A stretch of DNA of 32,678 bases from Acidobacteriota bacterium (GTDB lineage: Bacteria > Acidobacteriota > Terriglobia > Bryobacterales > Bryobacteraceae): contig VFZY01000051.1 of NCBI GenBank assembly GCA_016870915.1, forward strand, positions 1 through 32,678. The letters run 5' to 3'. Below, in pieces: positions 7,666 to 16,194 of the stretch (position 1 is its first letter; each line of letters opens with the position of its first letter). The position numbers were made by a program, and so were the translations under genes. The notes under the pieces are model-generated. The model was not told the DNA's origin. It ran no database searches and saw only the letters and a list, made by a program, of their open reading frames with translations.

Positions 7666-9457
7666 GCGTGATCGTTTGATTGCCGGTCTGCGGGCCGAAC
7701 TCCTGCACGCCGCCATCGGGCCACACCACACGCACCTGATCGGCCTTCGCCACAACGCCCAGGCCGAAGTGGAGATGAAGGCTGTTTTGCGAAAGGAAGC
7801 TCGACTGGCTCAGCACCGTCTGCGTCTGCCGTTTCCCGGCGGCCTCCACGGTGACAACCGCGCCGATGGCTGCCCGGTTTGACCGCGTGCCGGTGAGCGC
7901 GACCCGCAGCCAGTGGCTCTTCGGCAGCTCGTTGCGAAGCAGTGATGGCGGTTGGCCCATGTTCATCACCACCGCGTCCAGGTCGCCGTCGTTGTCGATA
8001 TCGCCCATGGCCATGCCGCGGCTCGAGTGGCGGGCGGCGATGGCGGGTCCGGCCAGGGCGCTGACGTCTTCGAAGCGTCCATTGCCCAGGTTGCGGTAGA
8101 CCAGGCGGGGATTTCTGTACACTTCAGCGGTCTTGCGTTGATCGATGTCCGGGTAGACGTGGCCATTCACCTGCAGCACATCCTGCCAGCCATCGTTGTC
8201 CAGGTCGGCCAGCGCCACCCCCCAGGCGACGTACTGCGGATTCACGCCAAGCCCGGCCCGGATGACGGAATCCTCGAAGATGCCCTTGCCCAGATTGCGG
8301 AAGACGTTGGGGTGATCGCCGGCAAAGTTGGTCTTGATGAGATCGATGCGGCCGTCGCCGTCGTAGTCGCCGGCGGCGATACCCATGCCGCCTTGCTCAA
8401 ACCCGTGTTCGCTGTAGGCCAGCCCGGCTTCGGTGCCCACTTCGGAGAATGTCCCGTTCCGATTGTTCCGGAAGTAGAGGCTGGGCGTTGAATCGCTGGC
8501 CACAAAGAGATCCGTCCAGCCGTCGTGGTTGAGATCGGCGGCCACGGCGGTAAAGGCGTAGAAGCCCTGCGCCGCGCCAACGCCCGACGCGCGAGTGACG
8601 TCTTCGAACGTTCCATCGGGCCGTGCGCGGTAAAGCGTGACGGCGCCAAACGGAAGCCCCCGGGGGCCGCAGAAGACGGGCATGCCTTTCCATTCGCAGT
8701 TGGATGCCTTGCCGGGCAGGGGCGCGGTCTTGAGGTCGAATTTCTGATAGCTGGTGACGAACAGGTCCAGCCTGCCGTCGCGGTCATAGTCCAGGAAAGT
8801 GCATCCGGAACTCCATTCCGTGGCGGGTCCTGAGACGCCCGTGCGGGCCGTGACATTTTCGAACTTTCCCTGGCCCGTGTTGCGGTACAGGACGTTCGGT
8901 CCCCAGTAGGTGACAAAGAGGTCGATGGCGCCATCGTTGTCATAGTCCCCGGCGCACACGCCGCCACCCCAACCGGACTTGGCAAGGCCGGCCGCGGCGG
9001 TTACGTCGGCGAAGCGGCCGTTTTTCAGGTTGCGGTACAGCCGGTTGCCGCCGGCGGCCGGTGGACCATCGAGTCGGGACCCGTCGACGGTGAAGACATC
9101 GAGCCAGCCGTCGCCATCGTAGTCGATGAGCGCCGCGCCGGTGCCGTTGGCTTCCAGGATGTACTTCTTGCTGGTCTCGCTGCCATTGGTGAGCGGCGTG
9201 GTGAGACCGGCTTGCGCGGCAATGTCGGTGAACCGCGCCAGGAACGGCTTGCCCGACGCAGCCGGGCGCGCTTCCGGGGCCGCGTTGCGAGTGGCTACGC
9301 CTTGCGCCCACAGCCCCGCTGGGGCTAGCCAAAAAAGCCCCGCTGGGGTTAACCAAAACAGCCCCGCTGGGATCAACCAAAGAAACCCCGCTAGGGTTAG
9401 GGTTAGTCGCAGCAGCGCCGCTGGCAGCAGCCCAAAGGCGGTGCATGCGCTAGGCAT
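7652..9457 (-). CDS. Secreted CRTAC1-like protein with FG-GAP/VCBS repeats and ASPIC/UnbV domain
   Basis: A 601-residue exported protein. Residues 1-50 are an unusually long hydrophobic signal region built from 8-residue repeats (see the repeat feature). It is followed by [14 protein letters not shown], the usual CRTAC1 opening. About seven calcium-binding FG-GAP/VCBS motifs follow ([77 protein letters not shown]), predicting a beta-propeller. The C-terminus ([13 protein letters not shown] to [11 protein letters not shown]) is an ASPIC/UnbV domain. Ligand and role are unknown. The frame opens upstream at 9514. ATG 9457 is preferred because it gives a signal peptide and overlaps the amidase stop by 8 bases (ATGCCTAG), implying translational coupling. 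It is last in the minus-strand operon. Confidence 0.85.
   Translation of the reverse strand: MPSACTAFGLLPAALLRLTLTLAGFLWLIPAGLFWLTPAGLFWLAPAGLWAQGVATRNAAPEARPAASGKPFLARFTDIAAQAGLTTPLTNGSETSKKYILEANGTGAALIDYDGDGWLDVFTVDGSRLDGPPAAGGNRLYRNLKNGRFADVTAAAGLAKSGWGGGVCAGDYDNDGAIDLFVTYWGPNVLYRNTGQGKFENVTARTGVSGPATEWSSGCTFLDYDRDGRLDLFVTSYQKFDLKTAPLPGKASNCEWKGMPVFCGPRGLPFGAVTLYRARPDGTFEDVTRASGVGAAQGFYAFTAVAADLNHDGWTDLFVASDSTPSLYFRNNRNGTFSEVGTEAGLAYSEHGFEQGGMGIAAGDYDGDGRIDLIKTNFAGDHPNVFRNLGKGIFEDSVIRAGLGVNPQYVAWGVALADLDNDGWQDVLQVNGHVYPDIDQRKTAEVYRNPRLVYRNLGNGRFEDVSALAGPAIAARHSSRGMAMGDIDNDGDLDAVVMNMGQPPSLLRNELPKSHWLRVALTGTRSNRAAIGAVVTVEAAGKRQTQTVLSQSSFLSQNSLHLHFGLGVVAKADQVRVVWPDGGVQEFGPQTGNQTITLTER
9313..9408. 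repeat. Four tandem 24-bp units with palindromic cores inside a signal-peptide coding region
   Basis: Units start at 9313, 9337, 9361 and 9385, each 24 bases. The first two open with GCCCCGCTGGGG, the third with GCCCCGCTGGGA, the fourth with ACCCCGCTAGGG. In the first, AGCCCCGCTGGGGCT (9312-9326) is a perfect 6-bp-arm hairpin. On the minus strand each unit encodes 8 residues of the type xPAGLFWL, giving LFWLTPAG then LFWLAPAG in the hydrophobic core of the CRTAC1-like signal peptide. The last unit merges into a hexamer repeat (TAGGGT x2.5, 9392-9406) encoding LTLTL. The frame is preserved because 24 is a multiple of 3. Confidence 0.85.
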
Positions 9458-10880
9458 CAATACGGGGCCTCTGCCGGTGCCAGTCCGTCGCGTTCTGGAA
9501 AGCCTTGCCCACATGCACCAGCAGATTCTCGTTGAACGGACGGCTCACGAACTGGATTCCCAAGGGAGCGTTGCCGGCAAAGCCGCAGGGAAGAGAGATT
9601 CCCGGCAGCCCGGCGAGATTCGACGCCGGAATCAGGGCCGCCAAGCCGCGTGTGGAAGGCGCGGGCCGGCCCGTACCGCGGTCCAGCGGATCGGCGGCTT
9701 TATTGGCAGGGCCAAAGCGGGCCGGGGCGAACAACAGGTCCACTTCGAAAAACAGTTCACGGAAGGCTTCCTGGATCAGGCTGCGGATCCGCATGGCCCG
9801 CAGGTAGTCCTTGGCCGGGATATCGAGGGAAGCTTTGAGCGCGGCGATCTGTTTGGCATCGGCCAACTGGTCCACGCGCCCGCTGGTGATCAACTCCTCA
9901 AAGATGGCGCCGGCCTCGGCTGAAATCACGGTGCTGATCACCGGCCCGTAAGGGAACTCGGGCAACTTCACCGGCTTCAGCTTCAGGCCCAGGGCCCGAA
10001 CGGCTTCCAGGGCCTTCTGGAATTCCGGCTGAGCCGTGGGGTTGGGCCATTCGGCGAAGTCCGTTTCGGCGAAGCCCACGCGCACTTCGGTCAGCGGCGG
10101 CTGGAACTGAGGGGCGTAGTAGAAGCTCTTCCCCGCCGACCCCTGATCTTTCGCGTCGCCGCCTGCGATCGCGGCCAGGATCAGCGCACAGTCTTCGGCC
10201 GTGCGCGCCATGGGTCCGATCTTGTCCAGTGTCCAGGAGAGGGCCATGGCGCCATGGCGGCTCACCAAGCCGTAGGTGGGGCGCAGTCCGGTGATACCGC
10301 AAAACGCCGCGGGCGTGATGATTGAGCCGCTGGTCTCCGAACCCAGGGCAAACGTCGCGAGGCCGGCGGCCACCGCGCTGCCGGACCCGCTCGACGAGCC
10401 GCCGGACCAAAGCGTGGTATCCCACGGATTCAGCCCCGGGCCGGTGCTGGAAGCGGCGGCGAAGCGGTACGTCGGTCCACCGGCCAGTTCCACCATGGCG
10501 AGTTTGCCAATCAGCACCGCGCCCGTCTTGTCCAGCTTCTTGAGCACCGTTGCCGTTTCCTTGAAGGTCTGGCCGGCATAGGGTTTGGCCCCCCAAGCCG
10601 TGGGCAAGCCCTCAACGCTCAGCAGGTCCTTGGCTCCAAACGGGACCCCTTGAAGAGGGCCGCGAAAGCGCTGGATCTTGATGTCGCCGTCCACGTCCTT
10701 GGCCTTCTTCAGCGCCTTTTGGCGCATGGAAAGTGCCAGTGCGTTGTAGCGCGGCCCCAGCTTTTCCAGACGGTCGCAGAACGCCCTCGTCAATTCAACG
10801 CAGGAGAACTCCTTGGCCTTGAGTTTGGCGTTGATCTCGCCAATGGATGCGTGGAAGATATCGCTGGGAAGCGTCGCCAT
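9450..10880 (-). CDS. Amidase-signature family amidase
   Basis: A 476-residue enzyme of the amidase signature family, hydrolysing an amide substrate that cannot be inferred here. The Ser-cisSer-Lys triad is visible: K84 in GVPFGAKDLL, the cis-serine about S162 in SGGSSSGSGSAV, and the nucleophile S186 in GSETSGSI. No GatC or GatB gene is nearby, so it is not obviously the GatA subunit of the amidotransferase. ATG 10880 begins at a plausible amidase N-terminus (ATLPSDIFHASIGEINAKL). The ORF has no export signal of its own, but the preceding small Tat-leader ORF is in the same reading frame and is separated only by TAG-ACC-GCT. The two may once have been, or by amber read-through may still be, one exported amidase. 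The stop overlaps the next gene by 8 bases. Confidence 0.88.
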   Translation of the reverse strand: MATLPSDIFHASIGEINAKLKAKEFSCVELTRAFCDRLEKLGPRYNALALSMRQKALKKAKDVDGDIKIQRFRGPLQGVPFGAKDLLSVEGLPTAWGAKPYAGQTFKETATVLKKLDKTGAVLIGKLAMVELAGGPTYRFAAASSTGPGLNPWDTTLWSGGSSSGSGSAVAAGLATFALGSETSGSIITPAAFCGITGLRPTYGLVSRHGAMALSWTLDKIGPMARTAEDCALILAAIAGGDAKDQGSAGKSFYYAPQFQPPLTEVRVGFAETDFAEWPNPTAQPEFQKALEAVRALGLKLKPVKLPEFPYGPVISTVISAEAGAIFEELITSGRVDQLADAKQIAALKASLDIPAKDYLRAMRIRSLIQEAFRELFFEVDLLFAPARFGPANKAADPLDRGTGRPAPSTRGLAALIPASNLAGLPGISLPCGFAGNAPLGIQFVSRPFNENLLVHVGKAFQNATDWHRQRPRIDA

Positions 10881-10886
10881 AGCGGT

Positions 10887-11081
10887 CTACGCCTTAAACG
10901 GGTTGCATGGTTCAATGTGCATGGGCAGCGGGAACGTGGCCAACTGAGTGGCGTTGGCGCGCGTGGATTCGCGGGCAGCCGCAAGCAGATCTTCGGTGGC
11001 GGGAGCCTGTGACGCCGGTGCCGCGGCGGGGGCGGGCAGAAGAACGGCCAGGCGGGCCAGATCGCGCCGCGAGGGTTTCAT
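10887..11081 (-). CDS. Tiny Tat-leader protein preceding and in frame with the amidase
   Basis: A 64-residue ORF. Residues 4-22 are a twin-arginine leader (PSRRDLARLAVLLPAPA). The remainder (EDLLAAARESTRANATQL, then FPLPMHIEPCNPFKA) is a short helix followed by a proline-rich tail with one cysteine. I do not recognise a named family; I have the impression that similar short Tat proteins accompany amidases in other acidobacteria, but could not check. Its ATG overlaps the aroDE stop as ATGA, so it is translated by coupling. Its TAG stop is followed in frame by two codons and then the amidase ATG. It could be a Tat escort or partner subunit of the amidase, or the detached leader of one original protein. 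Confidence 0.6.
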   Translation of the reverse strand: MKPSRRDLARLAVLLPAPAAAPASQAPATEDLLAAARESTRANATQLATFPLPMHIEPCNPFKA

Positions 11082-12604
11082 TGCTCACCCGCCGCTTTGT
11101 GATTCTGGCTCAGAGCTTCAAGAGCGGCGCGTTCCATGGCGGCGCGGGGGGCGCTGTCGCCGGTAAAGATCTCAAACTGCCGCACGGCCTGTTCGACGAA
11201 CATCTGGATGCCAGGGATCACCGTCTTGCCCCGGTCACGCGCCAGTTTCAGCAAGGCTGTTTCCATGGGATTGTAGACCATGTCGAACACCAGTTCCGCG
11301 GGCACCGTGCCGTCAAAAAAACAACTGTTGACGTTGGGCGACATGCCGAGCGGCGTAGCATGCACCAGGGCGTCGAACCTCTCCGCGGCAAGCGTTTCCC
11401 GCGCAACGGGTTGAGCGCCGCAGATCTTCGCCAGGGCGCGGATCCGGTCCGGGTTGCGGCCCGTGATGGACACTTTGGCGCCGGCATCGGCCAGCGCGAA
11501 GGCCGCTCCACGCGCGGCGCCCCCGTTGCCCACTACCAGCACTGAGGAACGGTTGAGCTTCAGGTGCTTCCCAAGGGGCACCAGCACGCCATCAACATCC
11601 GTGTTCGTGCCGCGCCACTTGCGGGCCTTGCGGACCACAGTGTTGACGGCGCCGATGCGGCGTGCCAGCGGGTCCACCTGATCGAGATAACGGATGATCT
11701 TTTGCTTGTGCGGAATGGTGACGCTGAAGCCAGAGATGGGCAGGCTGGAGCCCAGGCCCATGAAATCCTTCAACTGAGCCGGATGCACAAGGAAAGGGAC
11801 GTAGACTGCGTCGATGCGTTTGGCCTGAAAGGCGCGGTTGTGAACCGCGGGCGAGATGGAATGCCAGACCGGGTCGGCGATGACGCCGAAGATACTCGCA
11901 TCCCGGGTGAACTTTTCGACACGATAGGTCTGCCGCAGCATGCGTCCCGAGACCTGGCCCGCCGCGGTGCCTTCCGCTGTGCGGGGCGCGGCATAGGTAT
12001 AGAGTCCGCCGGCGGTGGAAGAAAGCACGCGAGACGGGAATCCGGTTTCGCCCATGGCCAGAAGCACCAGGGGCGTGCGTGTGTGGGCACGGCCCAGCGC
12101 AAGCACGCGCTGGATATCGGACGGCTTGCGCGCCTGCGTCACAATCTTGTAAGCGTCGGCCGGAATGACGGTCATACGCCGGTAGACGGCGTCCATGTTG
12201 GGCGTCGTTTCGAAGTTGTGGTAGCTGAGAATCAGCAGCGTGCGTCCGCGCAAGGGCTCAAGCCGCGCGGAGATGCTTTCGGCGCTCTCAATCTCAAGGT
12301 CGACGGCTTTGGCGCCGGCGGACACCGCTCCATCCAAAACCCGGATCTGCTCTTCAATGCTGCCGTTGAACTTCCCATGATTCTGGTGGCGCCGGCAGGT
12401 GGCGAGAACGGTTACCTCCGGGTGCCGCGCCAACAGATCGCGGATCACCTGGAATCCTTCCTCGGGGTGCGGAAGATAGTCGAGCCGGAATTCAAGGAAA
12501 GTTTCGCCCGCGTCCACTTCCCCTTCCGCGTGCTGCAACAGCTTGCGCGCGTCTGGAAAGCCGAGCGCTACGCAGATCCTGGGAAGGGAGATTCGCGCGG
12601 GCAT
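11078..12604 (-). CDS. aroDE: Bifunctional 3-dehydroquinate dehydratase (type I)/shikimate dehydrogenase
   Basis: A 508-residue fusion catalysing two successive shikimate-pathway steps: dehydroquinate to dehydroshikimate, and its NADPH reduction to shikimate. Residues 1-225 are type I dehydroquinase, with H129 in SYHNF, the Schiff-base lysine K153 in AYKIVTQ and S191-R192 near the substrate carboxylate. Residues 235-508 are AroE, with the SxSxxxHN-type motif HSISPAVHN (248-256), catalytic K300 in IPHKQK, D336 in NTDVDG and the Rossmann loop VVGNGGAARGA (358-368). The frame opens upstream, but ATG 12604 places the start at the first beta strand (ARISLPRICVALG). The leader has no strong Shine-Dalgarno. 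The gene follows pcaDC by 77 bases. Fusions of this order occur in plants and several bacterial phyla. Its neighbours leave open a catabolic role. Confidence 0.9.
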   Translation of the reverse strand: MPARISLPRICVALGFPDARKLLQHAEGEVDAGETFLEFRLDYLPHPEEGFQVIRDLLARHPEVTVLATCRRHQNHGKFNGSIEEQIRVLDGAVSAGAKAVDLEIESAESISARLEPLRGRTLLILSYHNFETTPNMDAVYRRMTVIPADAYKIVTQARKPSDIQRVLALGRAHTRTPLVLLAMGETGFPSRVLSSTAGGLYTYAAPRTAEGTAAGQVSGRMLRQTYRVEKFTRDASIFGVIADPVWHSISPAVHNRAFQAKRIDAVYVPFLVHPAQLKDFMGLGSSLPISGFSVTIPHKQKIIRYLDQVDPLARRIGAVNTVVRKARKWRGTNTDVDGVLVPLGKHLKLNRSSVLVVGNGGAARGAAFALADAGAKVSITGRNPDRIRALAKICGAQPVARETLAAERFDALVHATPLGMSPNVNSCFFDGTVPAELVFDMVYNPMETALLKLARDRGKTVIPGIQMFVEQAVRQFEIFTGDSAPRAAMERAALEALSQNHKAAGEQ

Positions 12605-12681
12605 GGCTAAGACGTCCAAGATAGCATACCGCCCGGCCCCCTCCCGCCGATTTCCGGGCAGCCCGCGGTCAACCCGGGCAG

Positions 12682-13806
12682 TCAGCCTCGGAGTTCTTCT
12701 GAGGCGGTCTGGAAACCCGTATTGGCCGCGGGCACTCCCGCGTAGATGGCCACCTGAAGAAGCACCTCTTCGATGTCGCACGGCTCCAGTTCCCGGGCCA
12801 GTCCGGTGCGCACGTGCAGCCGGAACTCTTCCCAGCGGCCCAAGGCCGCCGTGGCGGTGAGCACCAGCAGCCGCCGCGTGCGAGGCGATAGGCCCGGGCG
12901 TGTCCAGACGGCGCCCCAGGCGTAACGGGTGATCAGGTTTTGAAAGTCCCGCGTGAAGTCCGTGGTGTTGCTCTTTGCATGGTCCACATGGGCATCGCCC
13001 AGGACGGCGCGGCGCATCGCCTCCCCGGCATCCTCTGGAGCGTCCGGCGTCAGAAATCCCAGCACAGCCGCGGTGAAGGATCCGGGCCGTTCGATGTTCG
13101 ACAAATGCGCGCCGGGGAGCTTGACGGTCCGCGCGCCGGGAATCGACGCGGCAAGCACGCTTCCGTGCCCCTGCCAGGGTGTCGACTGGTCGTCATCGCC
13201 TCCCACAATAAGCGTCGGAGCCGTGATGGACCCGAGCATCGAACGGTGATCCATGTCACGAATGGCGGCGCAGCATCCCGCGTAGCCAACCGGAGACGCC
13301 GCCAGCAGTTCGGCACGCACCGATTGCGCCGCGGCCGTTTCGCGAACGCGATCGCTGAAGAAGCGCTGCATCACGGCCGCTTCAATGGCCGCCATTCCCT
13401 GGCCAAGCACCGTCGTGCGGCGGGTTTCGAACAGCGATGGATCGGCCACACGAGGCGAGGTGTTGGCCAGAATGAGGCTCTGGATCCGGTCCGGATGCCG
13501 TGCGGCCAGATACTGGCCAATCATGCCGCCCAGAGAAAGACCGCAGTAGTGGAACGGGCGCCCGCCCGAAGCAGCCAGAACGTCGCCGGCAAGCTGGGCG
13601 ATGGTGTAGTCGCCGGCCGGGGCATCGGAGGCTCCATGGCCGCGTAAGTCCACTCGCAGCACCTGGAAATAGCGAGTGAAAGCGGGCATCTGGAGGTCCC
13701 ACATACCGTGGCTGGCGCCCAAGGAATGCACCAGCACCAGCAGAGGGTTGCCGGAACAGCCTTCCAACCGGTAGTGAATGCGGCCGCTCGATGGCGCAAA
13801 GGGCAT
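12682..13806 (-). CDS. pcaL: Fused 3-oxoadipate enol-lactonase/4-carboxymuconolactone decarboxylase (PcaD-PcaC)
   Basis: A 374-residue two-domain enzyme of the protocatechuate branch of the beta-ketoadipate pathway. Residues 1-255 are an alpha/beta-hydrolase of the PcaD type: the nucleophile S91 in CGLSLGGM, an acidic residue near GGDDDQS (202-208), and H234 in PGAHLSN. Residues 260-374 are a carboxymuconolactone decarboxylase domain (RRAVLGDAHVDHAK, ITRYAWGAVWTRPGL, IYAGVPAANTGF). PcaC decarboxylates 4-carboxymuconolactone and PcaD hydrolyses the enol-lactone to 3-oxoadipate. The same fusion is called PcaL in actinobacteria. ATG 13806 is fixed by AAGGAG 8 bases upstream; the longer open frame overlaps pcaB and lacks similarity. 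It lies 5 bases after pcaB. Confidence 0.9.
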   Translation of the reverse strand: MPFAPSSGRIHYRLEGCSGNPLLVLVHSLGASHGMWDLQMPAFTRYFQVLRVDLRGHGASDAPAGDYTIAQLAGDVLAASGGRPFHYCGLSLGGMIGQYLAARHPDRIQSLILANTSPRVADPSLFETRRTTVLGQGMAAIEAAVMQRFFSDRVRETAAAQSVRAELLAASPVGYAGCCAAIRDMDHRSMLGSITAPTLIVGGDDDQSTPWQGHGSVLAASIPGARTVKLPGAHLSNIERPGSFTAAVLGFLTPDAPEDAGEAMRRAVLGDAHVDHAKSNTTDFTRDFQNLITRYAWGAVWTRPGLSPRTRRLLVLTATAALGRWEEFRLHVRTGLARELEPCDIEEVLLQVAIYAGVPAANTGFQTASEELRG

Positions 13807-13811
13807 TGACG

Positions 13812-14990
13812 TTACTCCTTCCGGCCCAGAAGGCGGCGCCGGAACTGTTCGGCGCTGCCCAGGTAGTGAGTGCCGCCTGCCTCTTCGGTGATCCCCAGGC
13901 GGTTGCGTTCGGAATAGACCGCGCCGCCGGTCGATTCCAGGTTGTGACGCATGCGATGGGGGTTGACGGAAAGGCCCTCCGCCACCTCGGCCATGCACTC
14001 GGCTGCCACGGCCGCGGCGTGGACCAGATCTTCCATCAGGGTCCACTCGTTCTGCCATCCGCCGGCGGCGCGTTCGTGCTCCTGCGGCATGCCGTTAAGA
14101 AAGTTGGAGACCAGCCCTGGCGCGCGGCGCGAGGCGGCAACGGTCAACAGACACGCGGTGGGGTTGTGCTTGTGGGGCATGGTGGACGAACCGCCGCGTC
14201 CCTCGCCGCCCGGTTCGAAGGCTTCGGCCACTTCGAACTGCATGAGCAGCGCGATGTCCAGTGCCATCTTGCCGAGCGCGGCTGTGTAGATGGCCAGCGC
14301 GCAGGCCAGTGCGGCCAGACGGTCGCGGTGGGTGTGCCAGGGGGCTTCCGGAAGCGGCAAGCCGAGTTCCCGCGCCAAGGCTTCGCTCACGGCAAGGCCC
14401 TGCGTCCCGAAAGCGGCGAGCGTGCCGCTGGCGCCACCGAACTGCAGGCAACATGCCTCGGTGAAACCGTCGTCCAGGCGTTGCCAGCAGCGGTTCAGGG
14501 CGCCCGACCAGCCAGCGGCTTTGAGACCAAAGGTGACCGGCGTGGCCGGTTGAAGAAGCGTGCGCCCCATCATCACCGTGTCGCGATGCTCATCCGAAAG
14601 CGCCTCAAGCGAGGCTCGAAGCCGCTCCTGATACTGGCCCAACACCTCGCGGCATGCGGCCAGAAGCAGTGAGAGCGCCGTGTCCGCGGCATCCTGGCTG
14701 GTGGCCCCCCGGTGAGCCTGAAGAGCCCCCTTCTCCTTCAGCGCCTGCACCAGCGGAATGGCGAAGGAGCCCGCGCGAAATGCCTGACGGGCGAGGACTT
14801 CCTCATCCACGCCGCCAACCGCGGCCGTTTCCACCGCGGCCGCTTCCTCAGCCGTGATGATGCCCACCCTTGACTCGGCACGAGCCAGAGCCACTTCAAA
14901 TCGCAGCAGAGCACTCAGCACGTTCCGGTTCGAGAAGATCGCGGCCACCGGTTCCGACGTGGCCAGGCTGTCTGCGATCCGGGGCGGCAT
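13812..14990 (-). CDS. pcaB: 3-carboxy-cis,cis-muconate cycloisomerase
   Basis: A 392-residue member of the fumarase/aspartase superfamily. It converts 3-carboxymuconate to 4-carboxymuconolactone, the substrate of the next gene's decarboxylase domain. Visible superfamily motifs are HRGATSQD (93-100), LLQPATPVTFG, WHTHRDR (218-224) and the signature GGSSTMPHKHNPTA (267-280). The N-terminal motif SNRNVLSALLRFEVALARA is typical of PcaB rather than adenylosuccinate lyase, and the location beside PcaD-PcaC supports this. ATG 14990 is preferred because AGGGG lies 6 bases before it; ATG 14996 would leave no spacer. It begins 10 bases after the gltS stop. Confidence 0.9.
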   Translation of the reverse strand: MPPRIADSLATSEPVAAIFSNRNVLSALLRFEVALARAESRVGIITAEEAAAVETAAVGGVDEEVLARQAFRAGSFAIPLVQALKEKGALQAHRGATSQDAADTALSLLLAACREVLGQYQERLRASLEALSDEHRDTVMMGRTLLQPATPVTFGLKAAGWSGALNRCWQRLDDGFTEACCLQFGGASGTLAAFGTQGLAVSEALARELGLPLPEAPWHTHRDRLAALACALAIYTAALGKMALDIALLMQFEVAEAFEPGGEGRGGSSTMPHKHNPTACLLTVAASRRAPGLVSNFLNGMPQEHERAAGGWQNEWTLMEDLVHAAAVAAECMAEVAEGLSVNPHRMRHNLESTGGAVYSERNRLGITEEAGGTHYLGSAEQFRRRLLGRKE

Positions 14991-15000
14991 ACGCATCCCC

Positions 15001-16194
15001 CTAGCGGACCCAGCCGGCCATCGTGGTGATGATGAGCGCGTTGGTGAAATCGATGAGAAACGCGCCCACCAGGGGCACCACAATGAAGGCTCGCGGAGCG
15101 GGTCCGAACTTGCTCGTCAATACGGTCATGCAGGCCATGGCGTTCGCGGTGGTGCCCATCATGAAGCCCGCGAAGCCGCCGGAGGTCACTGCCGCGTTGT
15201 AGTCACGCCCCATCGTCCAATAGATCACCGTTACGCAGAGCAGCGCCACCAGCGCCGTCTGCGCCACCAGGATCACCACAAGCGGTCCGGCCAGGTTCAC
15301 GATCTGCCAGAGTTCCAGCGTCAGCAGCGCCATCACGATGAAGATGTTGAGCGCCACATCGCCCACCGCTTCAACGGCGCCGGCCGGCACCTTGATCCAT
15401 TGCAGGTGGTCATCCAGATTGCGCAGAACGGAACCAGAGATCATCGCGCCGATGTAAGCGGGCAGGAACATGCCGTGCTGCTTGAGCCACGGGTCCGCCC
15501 AACTGCTAAGCACGCTGCCAATGCCCATGGCCACTGCGATGACGAGCACCGCCTTGAGCAGATCGGGTTCGCTGAGCGAGGCTTCATCCCGCACTTCGAT
15601 GCTCCTGCCGCCCGTGCCGTGCAGGTGATTGCGCTTAATCAGCAGGCCGCCAATGGCGCCGCCGATCAGCCCCCCGACGGCGATGCCGAACATGGCGGCG
15701 GCAACGCCGGCCGCGGCTGAACCCGTTGCCCCCCACTCCTCGAAGGTGCCCCCAATCGCCAGCGCCGTGGCCGGGCCGCCCGTGAGTGCCACGGATCCGG
15801 TGACTATGCCGAGCAGAGGGTTCAGCCCAAAGGCGCTGGCCAGTCCGATACCCATCAGGTTTTGCAGCACCGCCGCACCGCTCGACACCAGCCAAAACAG
15901 GCCCATCATGGCGCCGCCGTGCTTGAGCAGCGTGAGGCTGGCGCCCAGGCCGATGGTTGTGAAGAACGCGTTCTGGAGCACAGGCCGCAAAACAAGGTCC
16001 ATTTCAAGATTCAGGTACCGGTCGCGCATGATCAGCGCCGCGAAAGCGTAGATCAGGCCACCCACAATGGAGGCGGGTATGTTGATCCGGTCCAGCACCG
16101 GCAGGCGCCGCTTGACCCACGCACCCATGGCGAGACCAAAGCAGGCGAAGGCCAGTACCTGAACCAGATTCAGCGTGATGACTGGAACGGGCAC
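15001..16194 (-). CDS. gltS: Sodium/glutamate symporter GltS family
   Basis: A 397-residue integral membrane transporter. It opens with a transmembrane segment (LVQVLAFACFGLAMGAW), then RRLPVLDRINIPASIVGGL, which closely resembles the GltS N-terminus. A helix-loop region GIVTGSVALTGGPATALAIGGTF and a repeated second half (about 215-397) contain several more membrane segments, consistent with the two inverted repeats of the family. GltS members import glutamate with sodium. In this cluster the substrate could be another dicarboxylate, which is only inference. The start is GTG at 16194, directly after the TAG of ubiD with no spacer; AGGACTGAAG within the end of ubiD supplies a ribosome-binding site. 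Starting later would remove the first helix. Confidence 0.88.
   Translation of the reverse strand: MPVPVITLNLVQVLAFACFGLAMGAWVKRRLPVLDRINIPASIVGGLIYAFAALIMRDRYLNLEMDLVLRPVLQNAFFTTIGLGASLTLLKHGGAMMGLFWLVSSGAAVLQNLMGIGLASAFGLNPLLGIVTGSVALTGGPATALAIGGTFEEWGATGSAAAGVAAAMFGIAVGGLIGGAIGGLLIKRNHLHGTGGRSIEVRDEASLSEPDLLKAVLVIAVAMGIGSVLSSWADPWLKQHGMFLPAYIGAMISGSVLRNLDDHLQWIKVPAGAVEAVGDVALNIFIVMALLTLELWQIVNLAGPLVVILVAQTALVALLCVTVIYWTMGRDYNAAVTSGGFAGFMMGTTANAMACMTVLTSKFGPAPRAFIVVPLVGAFLIDFTNALIITTMAGWVR

Noticed and set aside
9313-9408. CRISPR array
   Set aside because: The 24-bp units are contiguous with no spacers and lie in a coding frame, so they are a tandem repeat.
11564-12610. A 348-codon plus-strand ORF
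   Set aside because: It is antisense to aroDE, whose catalytic residues are all present.
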